DNA of 64,000 bases from Methylocystis heyeri (GCF_004802635.2 NZ_CP046052.1:1-64000); one strand, 5' to 3'. Numbered from the stretch's first letter, positions 43,534 through 53,692 are shown. Program-made: numbers and translations. The notes: generated by a model not told the origin, from the letters alone.

Positions 43534-44838
43534 TCAGCCTTCCGCCCGGTTGAGGGCCGGTTCGCCGGAGGGGAATATCACGCGCAGGCAGGCTCCGCCC
43601 TGAGGCGGTCTTTCCCAGGCCAGCGCGCCGCCGAGACTGGCGGCAGTCTCCTTGATGAGCGTGAAGCCGAATCCAGGCTGCGCGGAAGCTGGATCGAAGT
43701 CGGCCCCGTCATTGGCTATGGTGAGCAGGAGATTGGGTCCGGATCTCGTCAACCGTAATCTCATCGCGCCCGCGCTGTCCCCCGGAAAGGCGTATTTCAG
43801 CGCGTTGATCGCCGCCTCCATGTAAATCAGTCCGAGGCTCCGCGCTCGGCGCCGATCCAGGCCGATATCGGCCTCCACTCGGGATTCGACCTTTAAGCGC
43901 CCATCGAAGGTCTTTCTCATGGACTCCGAGAGTCTCGCGAGATAGGTCGCCATCGGCACGGTTTCATCCGCTTCGTCATCGAGCAGCCTATGCAGTTCTA
44001 CGGCGTTGCGCAGCCTCAGAATCCAGCGATCGAACTGTTCCGGGTTCTGGCTCATCTCGGCTTCGCGGGCGGCGAGGGATAAAAAAGCCTGATATTCGTT
44101 TTTCACCCTGTGGCGGAGTTCGTCGTAGCGAGCTTCAGCTTCGGCGCATTTTCTCTCGCTGGAGGCGAGGCGCCGGCTCAATGACGTCAGCTCGAACTGG
44201 TCTTCCTCATATGCGATCGGCGAGGGTTTTGCCGCCGCACTGGCCTTTATCGGCGTGGCGGCGCCTTCGAACATCGATTTCAGGACCCATGAGCTGAGAA
44301 AAACGAAGGCGCTGAACTCGCATAAATGGCCGACGTCGCGTGGATCGTCGAAGCCGAAGTGGAATCTGGGAGGGATGAAGAAATAGAGGCTGGCGGCACA
44401 GGCCAGGAGCAAAGCGAAAGACGCCGCTTCATAGCCGAACAACAACGCGCTGAGGATAATCGGCGCAGCCAGGGAGATATAGGCGTGTTCGCGCGGATCC
44501 GTGTCGAGCGCCAGGTTGAGCCCAATGCCCAGCGCGCTCAGGACTACAGCGACCAAATAGCGCGTCGGCCGGGAGATTCTGGAGAAATACAGCTCCAGAT
44601 CGTCGCTCAATCTCGAGCGCCTGGGCAGGAGCGCGCCCGGCCGCGGGTTGGAATAAAGGCTGGCGGCCGCCGCGGCCAGCATATAGGCGAGGACAGAGAC
44701 GGGGACCGCGACGATCGGCAGTCCGAGCCTCATCAGAATCACGCCGCTCAGAAATCCGCCCCCTATCGCAAAAGACAGGATGGCTCGCGGGAGAACCATA
44801 TATTCATCCATGCCAGCGGCCGGCTTGAACAAGCTCAC
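43534..44838 (-). CDS. HisKA_2/HWE-type sensor histidine kinase with DUF4118 membrane domain
   Basis: The 434-residue kinase has two N-terminal helices, then a KdpD-like DUF4118 bundle (about 95-195) with LYFFIPPRFHFGFDDPRDV, then the HisKA_2 phosphoacceptor helix ELRHRVKNEYQAFLSL and a HATPase domain with IYMEAAINALKYAFPGD and IANDGADFDP. No response regulator gene is adjacent, so it is an orphan; kinases of this group often act in general stress signalling in this order of bacteria. The start is GTG 44838 after GGGAG; ATG 44811 is possible. It is convergent with the GGDEF-EAL gene. Confidence 0.85.
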   Translation of the reverse strand: MSLFKPAAGMDEYMVLPRAILSFAIGGGFLSGVILMRLGLPIVAVPVSVLAYMLAAAAASLYSNPRPGALLPRRSRLSDDLELYFSRISRPTRYLVAVVLSALGIGLNLALDTDPREHAYISLAAPIILSALLFGYEAASFALLLACAASLYFFIPPRFHFGFDDPRDVGHLCEFSAFVFLSSWVLKSMFEGAATPIKASAAAKPSPIAYEEDQFELTSLSRRLASSERKCAEAEARYDELRHRVKNEYQAFLSLAAREAEMSQNPEQFDRWILRLRNAVELHRLLDDEADETVPMATYLARLSESMRKTFDGRLKVESRVEADIGLDRRRARSLGLIYMEAAINALKYAFPGDSAGAMRLRLTRSGPNLLLTIANDGADFDPASAQPGFGFTLIKETAASLGGALAWERPPQGGACLRVIFPSGEPALNRAEG

Positions 44839-44914
44839 TCCCGACGACTCCCTTCATTCGCGCGTTCCGCGCGCCTCGTCGCCTGCTCCCGATCGAGAGC
44901 CGCCGACGAACGAC

Positions 44915-46000
44915 CTATTTCGTCTCCGGAACGACATAGGTCACATGGCCCATCTTGCGCCCCGGCCGGATCTCCGTTTTTCCATATAGGTGAAGGCAGG
45001 CGCCTTTTTCCCTCAAAATCTCGCGCCACCTGGAGGCGTCTTCGCCGATCAGGTTCTTCATGACAGCCCGCCCGTGGCGCCGGGTTTCGCCGAGCGGCCA
45101 TCCGGCGATCGCCCGCATATGCTGCTCGAACTGCGAGGTCGACGCCCCGTCGATGGTCCAGTGCCCGGAATTATGAACCCGCGGCGCGATTTCATTGACG
45201 ACCAGCCGCTCTGTGGGAGCCGATTGCTGCTCTATCAGGAACATTTCCACGGCCAGAATCCCGACATAATCGGCCGCCTCGGCGATCTTGCGCGCGATAT
45301 CGGCGGCCTGCGCCGCGGTCTCCGGCGCAAGCCCGGCGGGAACCGTCGTGGTGGCGAGAATATGGTGCTCGTGCACATTTTCGCAAACGTCGAAGGCGCG
45401 AAATTCGCCGTCGAGAGAACGGGCCGCCACGATCGAGATTTCTTTCGCAAAGGGGACGAAGCTCTCGAGAATGCAGGGAACGCCGCCCAGTGCGCGGAAG
45501 GTGGCCGCGAGATCGGCGCCTCCCTGGAGCATGATCTGGCCCTTGCCGTCGTAGCCGAGCCGGCGGGTCTTCAATATGGACGGACGCCCGAGCCTCGCGA
45601 CTGCGCGCGCCAGAGCGCCGGCGTCGGCGACATCCGCGAATTCGGCGGTTTCTATCCCGAGGCTCTGGACGAAGCGTTTCTCGATCAGGCGGTCCTGAGT
45701 GAGCGCGAGAACCCGGGGGTTGGGCCTCACCGGTTTTCGCGCCGCGAGAAAATCGGCCGTCGCCGCCGGGACATTCTCGAATTCATAGGTCACGACGTCG
45801 ACGCTGTCGGCGAATTTGCCGAGCGCGTCCTGATCCTCATAGGCCGCGATGGTGCGGGCTGCGCAGACGTCGAACGCCGGTTCGCTCGCCGCCGGGGAGA
45901 AGATGTGGCTCTTGAGCCCCAGCCGGGCGCCCGCCATGGCCAGCATCCGCGCCAGCTGACCGCCGCCCAGGATACCTATGGTCGCGCCTGGCTCGAGCAT
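44915..46000 (-). CDS. purK: 5-(carboxyamino)imidazole ribonucleotide synthase
   Basis: This 361-residue ATP-grasp enzyme carboxylates AIR to N5-CAIR in purine synthesis. It begins IGILGGGQLARMLAMAGARLG, and shows VVTYEFENVPA, TRRLGYDGKGQ, CILESFVPFAKEISIVAARS, FLIEQQ and VNEIAPRVHNSGHWTIDG, all standard PurK segments. It starts at ATG 46000, three bases after the purE stop codon, so purE-purK form one operon. Length is normal. Confidence 0.97.
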   Translation of the reverse strand: MLEPGATIGILGGGQLARMLAMAGARLGLKSHIFSPAASEPAFDVCAARTIAAYEDQDALGKFADSVDVVTYEFENVPAATADFLAARKPVRPNPRVLALTQDRLIEKRFVQSLGIETAEFADVADAGALARAVARLGRPSILKTRRLGYDGKGQIMLQGGADLAATFRALGGVPCILESFVPFAKEISIVAARSLDGEFRAFDVCENVHEHHILATTTVPAGLAPETAAQAADIARKIAEAADYVGILAVEMFLIEQQSAPTERLVVNEIAPRVHNSGHWTIDGASTSQFEQHMRAIAGWPLGETRRHGRAVMKNLIGEDASRWREILREKGACLHLYGKTEIRPGRKMGHVTYVVPETK

Positions 46001-46003
46001 TCT

Positions 46004-46540
46004 TCACCCATCACTGCTTGGCGTCGCCGCCACATTGTCGGTCTGCCGCGAACGATACTCCAAAAGACGTTCTGCAATCCCGGCGTCGTTGCGCGCGAGA
46101 ATGGCGGCTGCGAAGAGAGCGGCGTTGACGGCTCCCGCCTTCCCGATCGCCAGCGTGCCGACCGGGACGCCGCCAGGCATCTGCACTATGGAGAGAAGCG
46201 AGTCCATCCCGGACAGCGCCGCGGATTCCACGGGGACGCCCAGCACGGGCAGGGGCGTCATGGCGGCTGTCATGCCGGGCAGATGCGCGGCGCCGCCCGC
46301 TCCGGCGATGATGATCTCGAAGCCCTCGCTCTCGGCGTTTTTGGCGAAGGCGACCAGCCGGTCTGGAGTGCGGTGCGCAGAAACGATGCGCGCCTGATGT
46401 CCAATGCCCAGTGCGTCGAGCGTCTCGGCGCAATGTCGCATCGTGGCCCAGTCGGATTGCGACCCCATGATGACGGCGACTGGAGTTGCGGACTTGGACA
46501 CGGCGTTTCCGGCAGGCTGGAAGATGAAGGCTTGCGCCAT
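46004..46540 (-). CDS. purE: N5-carboxyaminoimidazole ribonucleotide mutase
   Basis: This class I PurE (178 residues) converts N5-CAIR to CAIR. The family motifs are [49 protein letters not shown] and [21 protein letters not shown]. The N-terminus before VAVIMGS is about 25 residues longer than usual; I take ATG 46540, but a GTG 51 bases downstream (46489) would give the standard length. It is the first gene of the purE-purK operon. Confidence 0.95.
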   Translation of the reverse strand: MAQAFIFQPAGNAVSKSATPVAVIMGSQSDWATMRHCAETLDALGIGHQARIVSAHRTPDRLVAFAKNAESEGFEIIIAGAGGAAHLPGMTAAMTPLPVLGVPVESAALSGMDSLLSIVQMPGGVPVGTLAIGKAGAVNAALFAAAILARNDAGIAERLLEYRSRQTDNVAATPSSDG

Positions 46541-46705
46541 AGCCGAAGAGGCTTCGTCATGCAAGCCGCCACTCGACCCGGCTCACGCTAAAATCCGCCG
46601 ACGCCGGTCGGCCCTTGCGCAACGCGGTCCGGCGCACATTATGGGAAAGACGACCGCAGAATCTCTCTAATTCATTGAATTTGCGTAGCTTATTCCCATG
46701 GAGCG

Positions 46706-46939
46706 CTAGTGCGGGAAGTGGATCGCCGTCCCCAGGGCCGTCACCAGACAACCGCCTGCCAGGGCGATCAAAAAGCCCGTCAATCCGATCGACCAGAGGG
46801 AAATCCGTTTGTCGGGCCCGCCGTCGTTTTGTTCGAGCAGCGCGGCGGCGTTGGCGATGCCGCGGACCTTGCGACGGCCGGTCGCGGAGGCCTGCGACGA
46901 GGCGAAGGATTCGTTGAGCGAGACGAACATCCGCGGCAT
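46706..46939 (-). CDS. Small membrane protein
   Basis: The 77-residue product has a polar N-terminus (MPRMFVSLNESFASSQASAT) and one C-terminal membrane helix (LWSIGLTGFLIALAGGCLVT). ATG 46939 follows AGGACG. I do not know a family or function. It lies downstream of a DUF465 gene on the same strand after a 149-base gap; the longer open frame reaching 47092 probably is not translated. Confidence 0.55.
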   Translation of the reverse strand: MPRMFVSLNESFASSQASATGRRKVRGIANAAALLEQNDGGPDKRISLWSIGLTGFLIALAGGCLVTALGTAIHFPH

Positions 46940-47088
46940 TGAAGCGTCCTTATCTGTGGCCGGACGCCCGCTTGCCTGTCTCAAAACGAGCCGGCGGCGA
47001 CGTCCCGCCGCTAACGCTTCAATCGCCATGCCATCCCGAATTCGGACGTTTTCAGGTGTAAAGCTTCTTTCGCCCGGTTCTGGAAGCT

Positions 47089-47307
47089 TCATGCGATGAT
47101 ATCGGGCGTTATCTCGTCTTCGATGCGCTGCAGGCGGTCGCGCAGCAGAAGCTTGCGCTTTTTCAGCCTCTGGATTTGAAGCTGATCCACGCCGCCGAGG
47201 GCGAGAAGGGCGTCGATAGCCGCCTGTAAATCATGGTGTTCCAGCCGCAGGCGCTCAACTTCCGCGCGCATTGCAGCTCGTTCCGCTTCGTTTCGATTAT
47301 CGTTCAT
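47089..47307 (-). CDS. DUF465 (YdcH-like) small coiled-coil protein
   Basis: This 72-residue helical protein has the DUF465 pattern: ERLRLEHHDLQAAIDALLAL followed by QIQRLKKRKLLLRDRLQRIE. The Lys/Leu-rich core LKKRKLLLRD is diagnostic. No biochemical role is known for the family. ATG 47307 is preferred over a TTG directly upstream. A second DUF465 gene lies at 49281-49460, so the window has two paralogues flanking selO. Confidence 0.8.
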   Translation of the reverse strand: MNDNRNEAERAAMRAEVERLRLEHHDLQAAIDALLALGGVDQLQIQRLKKRKLLLRDRLQRIEDEITPDIIA

Positions 47308-47414
47308 CAATCGCCGCCCGCGCCGTCGCCCGAATGCGAGCGAATGTGCGTCAATCCGCCAGAATCGTAAATAATATTATCTCGTTCGACATGCCGCGCC
47401 AGCAAGCCCGAACT

Positions 47415-48836
47415 TCATTCCGCCTTGCAGGCCGCGCGCATTTCCGAGATCTGCCCGAGTTTCGAGTAGAAGAGCCCCCAATCGTCCCGCTCGGATATGG
47501 CGGTCCATATCGTCTCGACTTCGTCGATGAGCATGGAGCAGGGCCGTTCCCGCGAAAAATAGGGATGGTCGAGACGGGCCGTGGCGCATGGCTCGAAACC
47601 GTCCAGCGCCTCGCGCACAGGCTGGAAGTCGGTTGTCTCATAATGAGGCGCCGCCGGGCTCCGCCGCGCACGCGAGGAACTCGCGAGTCCGCCGCGCCAA
47701 TCGAACACCGCCTGCTCCAGGGGGGCCTGCGAGGCGATGAGGAATTTGACGAAAGCGGAGGCCAGATTCGCATCGCGATCGGGGCCTTGCGAGACGAGCC
47801 CCAGCCGGCGCAGCAGCATTTCGTGAAAGGCCCGCCGCGACAGGTCCGGATAGGCGTCTATGGCCGATTGCGCTGCGGCGAGTCCGGTCATGGGCAGGAG
47901 GCATTCGGCCAGCCGGGCCAGATTCCAGCCTATGGCGCCGGCCTGGCGCCCGAAAGCATAGAGCCCCGATTCGTCGAAATAGGCCGCGGTGAAGCGGGTG
48001 TCCCAGGTCGGGGCGAAGCGCCAGGGCCCATAATCGAAGCTTTCGCCGGTTATGTTGATGTTGTCGGAATTGAGCACGCCATGGACGAAGCCCGCGGCCA
48101 TATAGCTCGCGGCGAGGCGGGCTACCCGTTCCGTCACCTTTTCGAGAAAGGACGCGGCGCGCCGCCCGGGCGTCTCGCCGGCGATCTCGGGGAAATAATG
48201 GGCGATGGAATGGTCCAGCAGACGTTCGATCGCCGCCTTGTCTTCGAGGTAGGCGAGCCGCTGGAAGGTCCCGATCCGGATATGGGAGTGGGAGAGCCGC
48301 ACCAGGACGCTCGACCTGGTGGGCGAAGGCTCGTCGCCCCGGATCAGCTGCTCGCCGGTTTCTATCAGGCTGAGGCTTTTGGACGTATCGACGCCCATGG
48401 CTTCGAGCATCTGCGTCGCCAGAATCTCCCGGACCCCGCCTTTCAGGGTCAGGCGTCCGTCGCCGCGCCTCGACCAGGGCGTCTGGCCGCTGCCCTTCGT
48501 GCCGAGATCGAGCAGTCGGCCGTCTTCGTGATCCCTGACCTGGGCGAAAAGAAAGCCTCGCCCATCGCCGAGGTCCGGATTGTAGGTCCGGAACTGGTGT
48601 CCGTGGTAGCGGAGCGCAAGCGGCCTCGCGAATGAATCCGGCAGGGGCTCGAATTTGCCGAAATGGGCGATCCACTCCTCGTCGTCCAGGGTTTCGAGAC
48701 CGATCCGCTGCGCCCAGCGCTGGTCCCGGAAGCGCAGAACGTGCCGGGGAAACGCCGCGGGCTCGACCTCGTCGAAAAAGCTCTCGCCGAGGGAGCCGTG
48801 AAGAGTTTCGGGACGATAGAGCCGGGATACGGGCAT
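47415..48836 (-). CDS. selO: Protein adenylyltransferase SelO (YdiU)
   Basis: The 473-residue pseudokinase SelO transfers AMP to Ser/Thr/Tyr of target proteins in oxidative stress. Family segments include ALRYHGHQFRTYNPDLGDGRG, LDLGTKGSGQTPWSRRGDGRL, TLKGGVREILATQMLEAMGV, and the metal-binding AAGFVHGVLNSDNINITG followed by DYGPWRF. The protein is full length apart from lacking the C-terminal selenocysteine tail, which most bacterial members also lack. ATG 48836 matches where homology begins; the much longer open frame upstream is rejected. Confidence 0.93.
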   Translation of the reverse strand: MPVSRLYRPETLHGSLGESFFDEVEPAAFPRHVLRFRDQRWAQRIGLETLDDEEWIAHFGKFEPLPDSFARPLALRYHGHQFRTYNPDLGDGRGFLFAQVRDHEDGRLLDLGTKGSGQTPWSRRGDGRLTLKGGVREILATQMLEAMGVDTSKSLSLIETGEQLIRGDEPSPTRSSVLVRLSHSHIRIGTFQRLAYLEDKAAIERLLDHSIAHYFPEIAGETPGRRAASFLEKVTERVARLAASYMAAGFVHGVLNSDNINITGESFDYGPWRFAPTWDTRFTAAYFDESGLYAFGRQAGAIGWNLARLAECLLPMTGLAAAQSAIDAYPDLSRRAFHEMLLRRLGLVSQGPDRDANLASAFVKFLIASQAPLEQAVFDWRGGLASSSRARRSPAAPHYETTDFQPVREALDGFEPCATARLDHPYFSRERPCSMLIDEVETIWTAISERDDWGLFYSKLGQISEMRAACKAE

Positions 48837-49280
48837 GAAGCGGGAGCCTGAACGAGCCCGGCGCCGCCTGCTCGGCCGAAGACGGCCTGGCGAGGAAATC
48901 GCGCCGGAGCTGGAAAAACGGGGACGGATCTTGTTGCGGCGGCCGATCGGCCTCTGCGACACGCTCTCCGTCCGCAGAAGCATTTCGCGCGCCAGTCGAG
49001 CGAGGGCAAGGGGGGCGGTCGGCTTCAGATCGGACAGATGGTCCGATCCTCGGGAGAAGCGCCGGGAGCCGGCGGGCGAGCAATGCAAAACCCTGCCGGG
49101 TATTTGTGGAAGGCGCTCTTCAAAGAAGCCAAAAGGCGGAGATCTCTCCCCGCCCTGGCTGGCCGCCGACAAAGCGCAATGTCGAAAGCTCGACACTTTT
49201 TGCGACAAGAATGCGTTGCGACTTTCTCGGCTCGATTTTCTAACGCTCGGGCGGTAAGCGCGCCGGCGCCGGGTTTTGGG
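48837..49280. other. Intergenic region upstream of selO
   Basis: These 444 bases separate selO from the second DUF465 gene on the same strand. They contain a minus-strand family-1 repeat copy (about 49175-49218). Several open frames exist on both strands but none has a supported start or known motif. Confidence 0.4.
49175..49218 (-). repeat. Dispersed intergenic repeat, family 1, copy e
   Basis: Read on the minus strand, CGCATTCTTGTCGCAAAAAG matches the family-1 core, followed by a TCGAGC/TTTCGACA segment. It is more diverged than copies a-c. Confidence 0.45.
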
Positions 49281-49460
49281 TCAATGCAGCGTCTCGGTCT
49301 GTTTGAGTTTGGAAATCTCGTCTTTGATGAGAAGCTTTTTGCGTTTCAGCTCGTGAATCTTTTGCTCGTCCATAGACCGGTGAAGTTGTTCCTGAGTGAT
49401 TTCCTTTTCCAGCGCCTCATGACGGCGCTCAAGCTCGACGATATGGCTTTGTAAGGACAT
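49281..49460 (-). CDS. DUF465 (YdcH-like) small coiled-coil protein
   Basis: This 59-residue helical protein has the DUF465 layout: MSLQSHIVELERRHEALEKE, then IHELKRKKLLIKDEISKLKQ near the C-terminus. The start is secure because GGAGG lies seven bases before ATG 49460. It is a paralogue of the 72-residue protein at 47089-47307. Function unknown. Confidence 0.88.
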   Translation of the reverse strand: MSLQSHIVELERRHEALEKEITQEQLHRSMDEQKIHELKRKKLLIKDEISKLKQTETLH

Positions 49461-49844
49461 CGGGAACCTCCCTGCTTCGAACGCATCGCCACGGAAGCCG
49501 AAAGGCTGTGCGGCGTGAGTGCGCTCCGGCTTACAAATCAGGCGCGATCCTCTCCTCTCTCGCACGCAGGCCCGGGAACGGAAAGCGCGCCAGACCGGAC
49601 GAAAGCGTCCAGCCGTTGCAGTGTGACAGAATTATTTTGTCCTGCAAGGCCAAGCCGAGCGGCCGAATGAAGGTTTTTTATCATGCAGATGACGTCATTT
49701 GAGCTTCTCTTTAACAATGGCGCCGGCGTGGCGTCGCCCTGCCGATTTTTTGTCTTCGGCAGGAGATGATTTTGTTAAAAACGCTTGCGCAATGTGCAGC
49801 GAGCCTTTATACGCCCCTTCACACCGGCAGCCGCCAAGGCGCCC
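49461..49844. other. Intergenic region before tRNA-Val
   Basis: These 384 bases carry a perfect hairpin CCTGCCGA/TCGGCAGG (49738-49763) and, further on, the tRNA-Val promoter. No reading frame is supported. Confidence 0.5.
49785..49813 (+). promoter_or_regulatory. Sigma-70-type promoter for tRNA-Val
   Basis: TTGCGC (-35, 49785-49790) and TATACG (-10, 49808-49813) are 17 bases apart and end 31 bases upstream of the mature tRNA. Confidence 0.65.
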
Positions 49845-49919
49845 GGGCGCGTAGCTCAGCGGGAGAGCACTTCGTTGACATCGAAGGGGTCACAGGTTCA
49901 ATCCCTGTCGCGCCCACCA
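49845..49919 (+). tRNA. tRNA-Val (GAC)
   Basis: GGGCGCG pairs with CGCGCCC in the acceptor stem, GTAGCTCAGC...GGGAGAGC forms the D-arm, the anticodon loop TTGACAT gives GAC (49877-49879) and GGTTCAATCC is the T-arm. An encoded CCA ends the 75-base gene. Confidence 0.97.
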
Positions 49920-50226
49920 TCTAAACAATAAGCGGGTTTTAGACGCGAGCCGAAGACGCCATGAGGCGCCAGGCGCTGAAACGCCGCGCCGGCGGCAGAG
50001 AGTTCTTACCTCTCGGCGCGGCGGGTTTCCGTCTCAGCCCTATCATCGCCCGCCAGGATCGACGCCGCCTACCGCGCAGCAGATCAAAGCGCTTAGCCGA
50101 CTTCGCCTCTTCTCTCGCCTCAGCGGTTCAACCTCTCAAAATGCGAGCGCCCCGCCGTCACGGGGACGGTCGGGGCGCTTCATCATATCGGCGACCGTCG
50201 GCAGCTGAAGCGAGAAGCCGCTCTGC
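49920..50226. other. Intergenic region with two strong hairpins
   Basis: Besides the minus-strand terminator at 50146-50179, the region has CGCCGCGCCG (49982-49991) and CGGCGCGGCG (50014-50023), a perfect 10-base stem that may end the tRNA-Val transcript. No coding frame is supported. Confidence 0.5.
50146..50179 (-). terminator. Rho-independent terminator of the small secreted protein gene
   Basis: On the minus strand AGCGCCCCG/CGGGGCGCT pairs, extended by GACGG/CCGTC with a one-base bulge and a five-base loop. A short TTTT follows four bases later. It lies 48 bases after the stop of the 84-residue protein gene. Confidence 0.65.
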
Positions 50227-50481
50227 TCAGGGAACGCGCTCGTCGCACTGATAGCGGGTTTCGTGGCTGCTGATCTCGTATCCCTCGTCCAGAGCCACAT
50301 CCACTTCCCGGCATGACGCGCTGGCGGCCACATTGCGCGGCGCGTTGGAGATCTGGCTGGCGTCCTGGCGGGAGGTAGTCGGGGATTCCGCGGAGACGAG
50401 CGAGGCGTCGAGCGCGCTCGCCAAGTCGGTGCAGGCGACTATGGCGACAACAAACACAAGAGCGGGGAACCCGAATTTCAT
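50227..50481 (-). CDS. Small secreted protein of unknown function
   Basis: The 84-residue product starts with a signal peptide (MKFGFPALVFVVAIVACTDL, cleavage near ASA) and leaves a mature peptide of about 60 residues with two Cys (ASCREVD and RYQCDE) that may form a disulfide. The ribosome binding site is weak. It is followed by a well-formed terminator, which supports it being a real single gene. I recognise no family. Confidence 0.6.
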   Translation of the reverse strand: MKFGFPALVFVVAIVACTDLASALDASLVSAESPTTSRQDASQISNAPRNVAASASCREVDVALDEGYEISSHETRYQCDERVP

Positions 50482-51174
50482 GTCTTGCGACTCTATTTTT
50501 TTGGGGGCGACGCTAAATACGCGGCTGTAGTGCGGCGCGGTGGCTTTTAGGCGACTCGGCGAGGGGTTAACAAGCGAAAAATAGCCGAAAATTCGCTAAA
50601 AAATTAAAAACGCCGCCGAGCCGCTCGCTTAGAGCGCATTTTCGCAGCCGCAGCCATGCTCTTGCGATAAGAATGCGGCCCAACTCTGTGATCAGGAGCG
50701 ATTTCCGATCGGCCGGACGATCCCCTCCGGTCGGAGGGCGTCCCAGCGCCGGCCATCCCGATGGAAGAACTTTCGGGCCGCCGTCGAGCGCAAGGGGTTC
50801 TTTCGGCCCAACGCCGCCGCCGCGCGCATGTGGGCGCGACGATATCCGGCTTGCGCGTCGAGCGCTCCGCTCCATACAACTGGCGAATGAACGGGAAAAC
50901 GAATCAGTCCGGCGAAAAGCCCCTGATCCTTCCTTGTTCAAGACGGGATTTCCTGCAATCGGACGGTTTGGGAACCGGTTGGGGAAAAATCGGCGGATTT
51001 TTCGACGGGCGTTCGCTCCGACTTTTCGACTGGCGTGATTTCTCGACGGCCGGGCGACACCGTCCGGTGGGAAACGCGCCGAAACAAAAGCCTGGAGTCT
51101 TTCCCTGTTAGGAAAGACTCCGCGCCCGCCGGTTCGGGCGGGGCGTGGAACTCTTCGCGAGGGAGGTTGGCGAA
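50482..51174. other. Long intergenic region upstream of parC
   Basis: These 693 bases separate the divergent small secreted protein gene and parC. A minus-strand family-1 repeat (50632-50678) is present. Open frames on either strand have Arg/Ser-rich, low-plausibility translations, and I see no RNA gene with certainty. Confidence 0.5.
50632..50678 (-). repeat. Dispersed intergenic repeat, family 1, copy d
   Basis: On the minus strand, GCATTCTTATCGCAAGAGC matches the family-1 core. The far end GAGCGCATT (50632-50640) is inverted relative to the other end, as in copies b and c. Confidence 0.5.
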
Positions 51175-53436
51175 ATGGCGCAAAAGGGCGCTCAATCCCG
51201 GGGCGGCGGCTCCGGAGAAGACACGGCCGTCGCGCCTATCGAACTGCGCAAGGCGCTCGAGGAGCGCTACCTGCGTTATGCGCTTTCGACCATAACCGAT
51301 CGCGCCCTGCCGGATGCGCGCGACGGCCTGAAGCCGGTGCATCGGCGCATTCTCTACGGCATGCACGTCCTGCGGCTCGATCCCGCCGCGCCTTTCAAGA
51401 AATGCGCGAAAATCGTCGGCGACGTCATGGGCTCGTTTCATCCTCACGGGGATCAGGCGATCTACGACGCGCTGGTCCGCCTGGCCCAGGAATTTTCCTC
51501 GCGCTATCCGCTGGTCGACGGTCAGGGGAATTTCGGCAATGTCGACGGCGACTCCGCCGCGGCCTATCGCTACACCGAAGCGCGAATGACCGCTGTCGCC
51601 CGGCTCCTGCTGGAGGGGATCGACGACGACGCGATCGACTTCAAGCCCAATTATTCCGGTGAGGAAAAAGAGCCTGTCGTCATCCCGGCGGCGCTCCCTA
51701 ATCTTCTGGCCAACGGCTCGCAGGGAATTGCGGTCGGCATGGCGACTTCCGTGCCGCCTCACAACCTCGCCGAGCTTTGCGACGCCGCGCTCTATCTGAT
51801 CGCCCATCGCCACGCGACGGCGGAGCAATTGCTCACATTCGTTCAGGGGCCCGACTTCCCCACCGGCGGGATCGTCGTCGACAAGCGCGAAGACATCGTC
51901 GAGACCTACCGCACCGGCCGGGGCTCATTCCGGCTGCGCGCCCGCTGGACGAAGGAAGAGCTGCCGCGCAGCGGCTGGGTCGCGGTCGTGACCGAGATCC
52001 CCTACGGGGTGCAGAAATCGCGCCTGATCGAGCGGCTGGCGGACCTCGTCATGGAGCGCAAGCTCCCTCTGGTCGCAGACATCCGCGACGAATCCGCTGA
52101 AGACATCCGCATCGTGCTGGAGCCGCGCGCCAGAAACGTCGATCCGGCCCTGATGATGGAGACGGTCTTCAAGCTTTCGGAGCTGGAGACGCGCTTCTCG
52201 GTCAACATGAACGTTCTCGTCGACGGCGTGACGCCGCGGGTGGTCTCGCTGGACGAGGCTCTGCGGCAATGGCTCGACCATCGCCGCGAGGTGCTGCTTC
52301 GCAGGTCGCGTCACCGGCTGGCCGCGATCATGCGGCGGCTGGAGCAGCTCGAAGGCATGATCGTCGTCTTCCTCAATCTCGACGAGGTGATCAGGATCAT
52401 TCGCGAGGAAGACGACGCCAAAGGCGTGTTGAAATCCACCTTCGCGCTCAGCGATCTCCAGGCCGACTACATTCTCGATACGCGCCTGCGCGCCCTGCGC
52501 AAGCTCGAAGAAATGGAGTTGCGCAAGGAGCGCGCCGAGTTGCTCGAGGAGCGCGCCGAGGTCGAAGGGCTCCTGGGCGACGAGTCGAAGCAGTGGCGCG
52601 CCATCACCGGACAGATACGCGAGCTCAAAAAGACCTTCGGGCCGCAAACCCCGCTGGGTCGCCGGCGCACGACCTTCGAGGATGCGCCCGCTCCGGCGGA
52701 TGTGGATCTGATCGAAGCCATGATCGAGCGCGAACCCGTAACCATCGTCGTCTCGCAAAAGGGGTGGATTCGCTCGCTGAAGGGGCATGTCGCCGATGTG
52801 TCGAGCCTGGCCTACAAGGGCGACGACGGACTGCTCGCGGCCTTCTTCGCCCAGACCACCTCGAAGATTCTGGCTTTCGCCTCCAACGGCAAGGTTTTCA
52901 CGCTCGACGCCGCCAAGCTTCCGGGCGGTCGCGGGCATGGCGAACCGATACGGCTGCTCGCCGATATCGACGAGGACGCCGACATTGTCCGCGTCATGCC
53001 GCATGCGCCGGGCTCGTCGCTGCTGCTCGTGGGCGATGACGGTCGAGGCTTCGTCGTAGGCGAGGACGATCTCATCGCCACGACCCGAAAGGGGCGCGCG
53101 GCCCTCAATATCGACGCTCCCGCCCGGCTGAAGATCGTCGCCCCCGCGGAGGGAGATCATGTGGCGATCATCGGCGAGAATCGCAAGCTGTTGATTTTCC
53201 CGCTGGAGGAGGCGCCTCGCATGGCCCGCGGCAAGGGCGTGCGGATGCAGCGCTACAAGGACGGCGGCGTCGCCGACGCCAAGACGTTCAAGCTGGCCGG
53301 CGGACTGCAGTGGACCGATTCTTCCGGGCGCACCCACACCGTGCCCGAGGCCGAGCTGGCGGAATGGCTGGGCCACAGGGCCGAAGCCGGCCGGTTGCCG
53401 CCTCGCGGCTTTCCAAAGAACAACAGATTCGGGTGA
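51175..53436 (+). CDS. parC: DNA topoisomerase IV subunit A
   Basis: This 753-residue type IIA topoisomerase subunit unlinks daughter chromosomes. The catalytic region has [62 protein letters not shown] with the active-site Tyr next to Arg, and [20 protein letters not shown]. The C-terminal part carries beta-pinwheel repeats ([34 protein letters not shown]) without the GyrA box, which fits ParC rather than GyrA. ATG 51175 follows GAGGGAGG; ten upstream codons are excluded. Confidence 0.94.
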   Translation: MAQKGAQSRGGGSGEDTAVAPIELRKALEERYLRYALSTITDRALPDARDGLKPVHRRILYGMHVLRLDPAAPFKKCAKIVGDVMGSFHPHGDQAIYDALVRLAQEFSSRYPLVDGQGNFGNVDGDSAAAYRYTEARMTAVARLLLEGIDDDAIDFKPNYSGEEKEPVVIPAALPNLLANGSQGIAVGMATSVPPHNLAELCDAALYLIAHRHATAEQLLTFVQGPDFPTGGIVVDKREDIVETYRTGRGSFRLRARWTKEELPRSGWVAVVTEIPYGVQKSRLIERLADLVMERKLPLVADIRDESAEDIRIVLEPRARNVDPALMMETVFKLSELETRFSVNMNVLVDGVTPRVVSLDEALRQWLDHRREVLLRRSRHRLAAIMRRLEQLEGMIVVFLNLDEVIRIIREEDDAKGVLKSTFALSDLQADYILDTRLRALRKLEEMELRKERAELLEERAEVEGLLGDESKQWRAITGQIRELKKTFGPQTPLGRRRTTFEDAPAPADVDLIEAMIEREPVTIVVSQKGWIRSLKGHVADVSSLAYKGDDGLLAAFFAQTTSKILAFASNGKVFTLDAAKLPGGRGHGEPIRLLADIDEDADIVRVMPHAPGSSLLLVGDDGRGFVVGEDDLIATTRKGRAALNIDAPARLKIVAPAEGDHVAIIGENRKLLIFPLEEAPRMARGKGVRMQRYKDGGVADAKTFKLAGGLQWTDSSGRTHTVPEAELAEWLGHRAEAGRLPPRGFPKNNRFG

Positions 53437-53692
53437 AGCGGCGCTCGAACCTGCGGAAAGCGCGCTAGACGGGCCTTGCGCGCCGAGGGCGCGGCGTGCA
53501 AGAAATCCGCGCCGCCTTCGGGCGGTCGGCGCGGCGGCTTCGGCGCTCTCCCTGGTTCGTGCGGCAGAGCGTTGGAGGTTGCGGCGCATCCGGTTGAAAC
53601 GGCATGCTCCAGGGGCCCCGATCCCGAGCCTGCCTTCCGAGCGACGCACGAGGCCTTTAGCCAACCCACCCCAGCTTTGCGATCAACCCGCC

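Noticed and set aside
50567-50941. 124-codon minus-strand frame upstream of parC
   Set aside because: Arg/Ser/Gly-rich translation, no ribosome binding site, and it overlaps a family-1 repeat.
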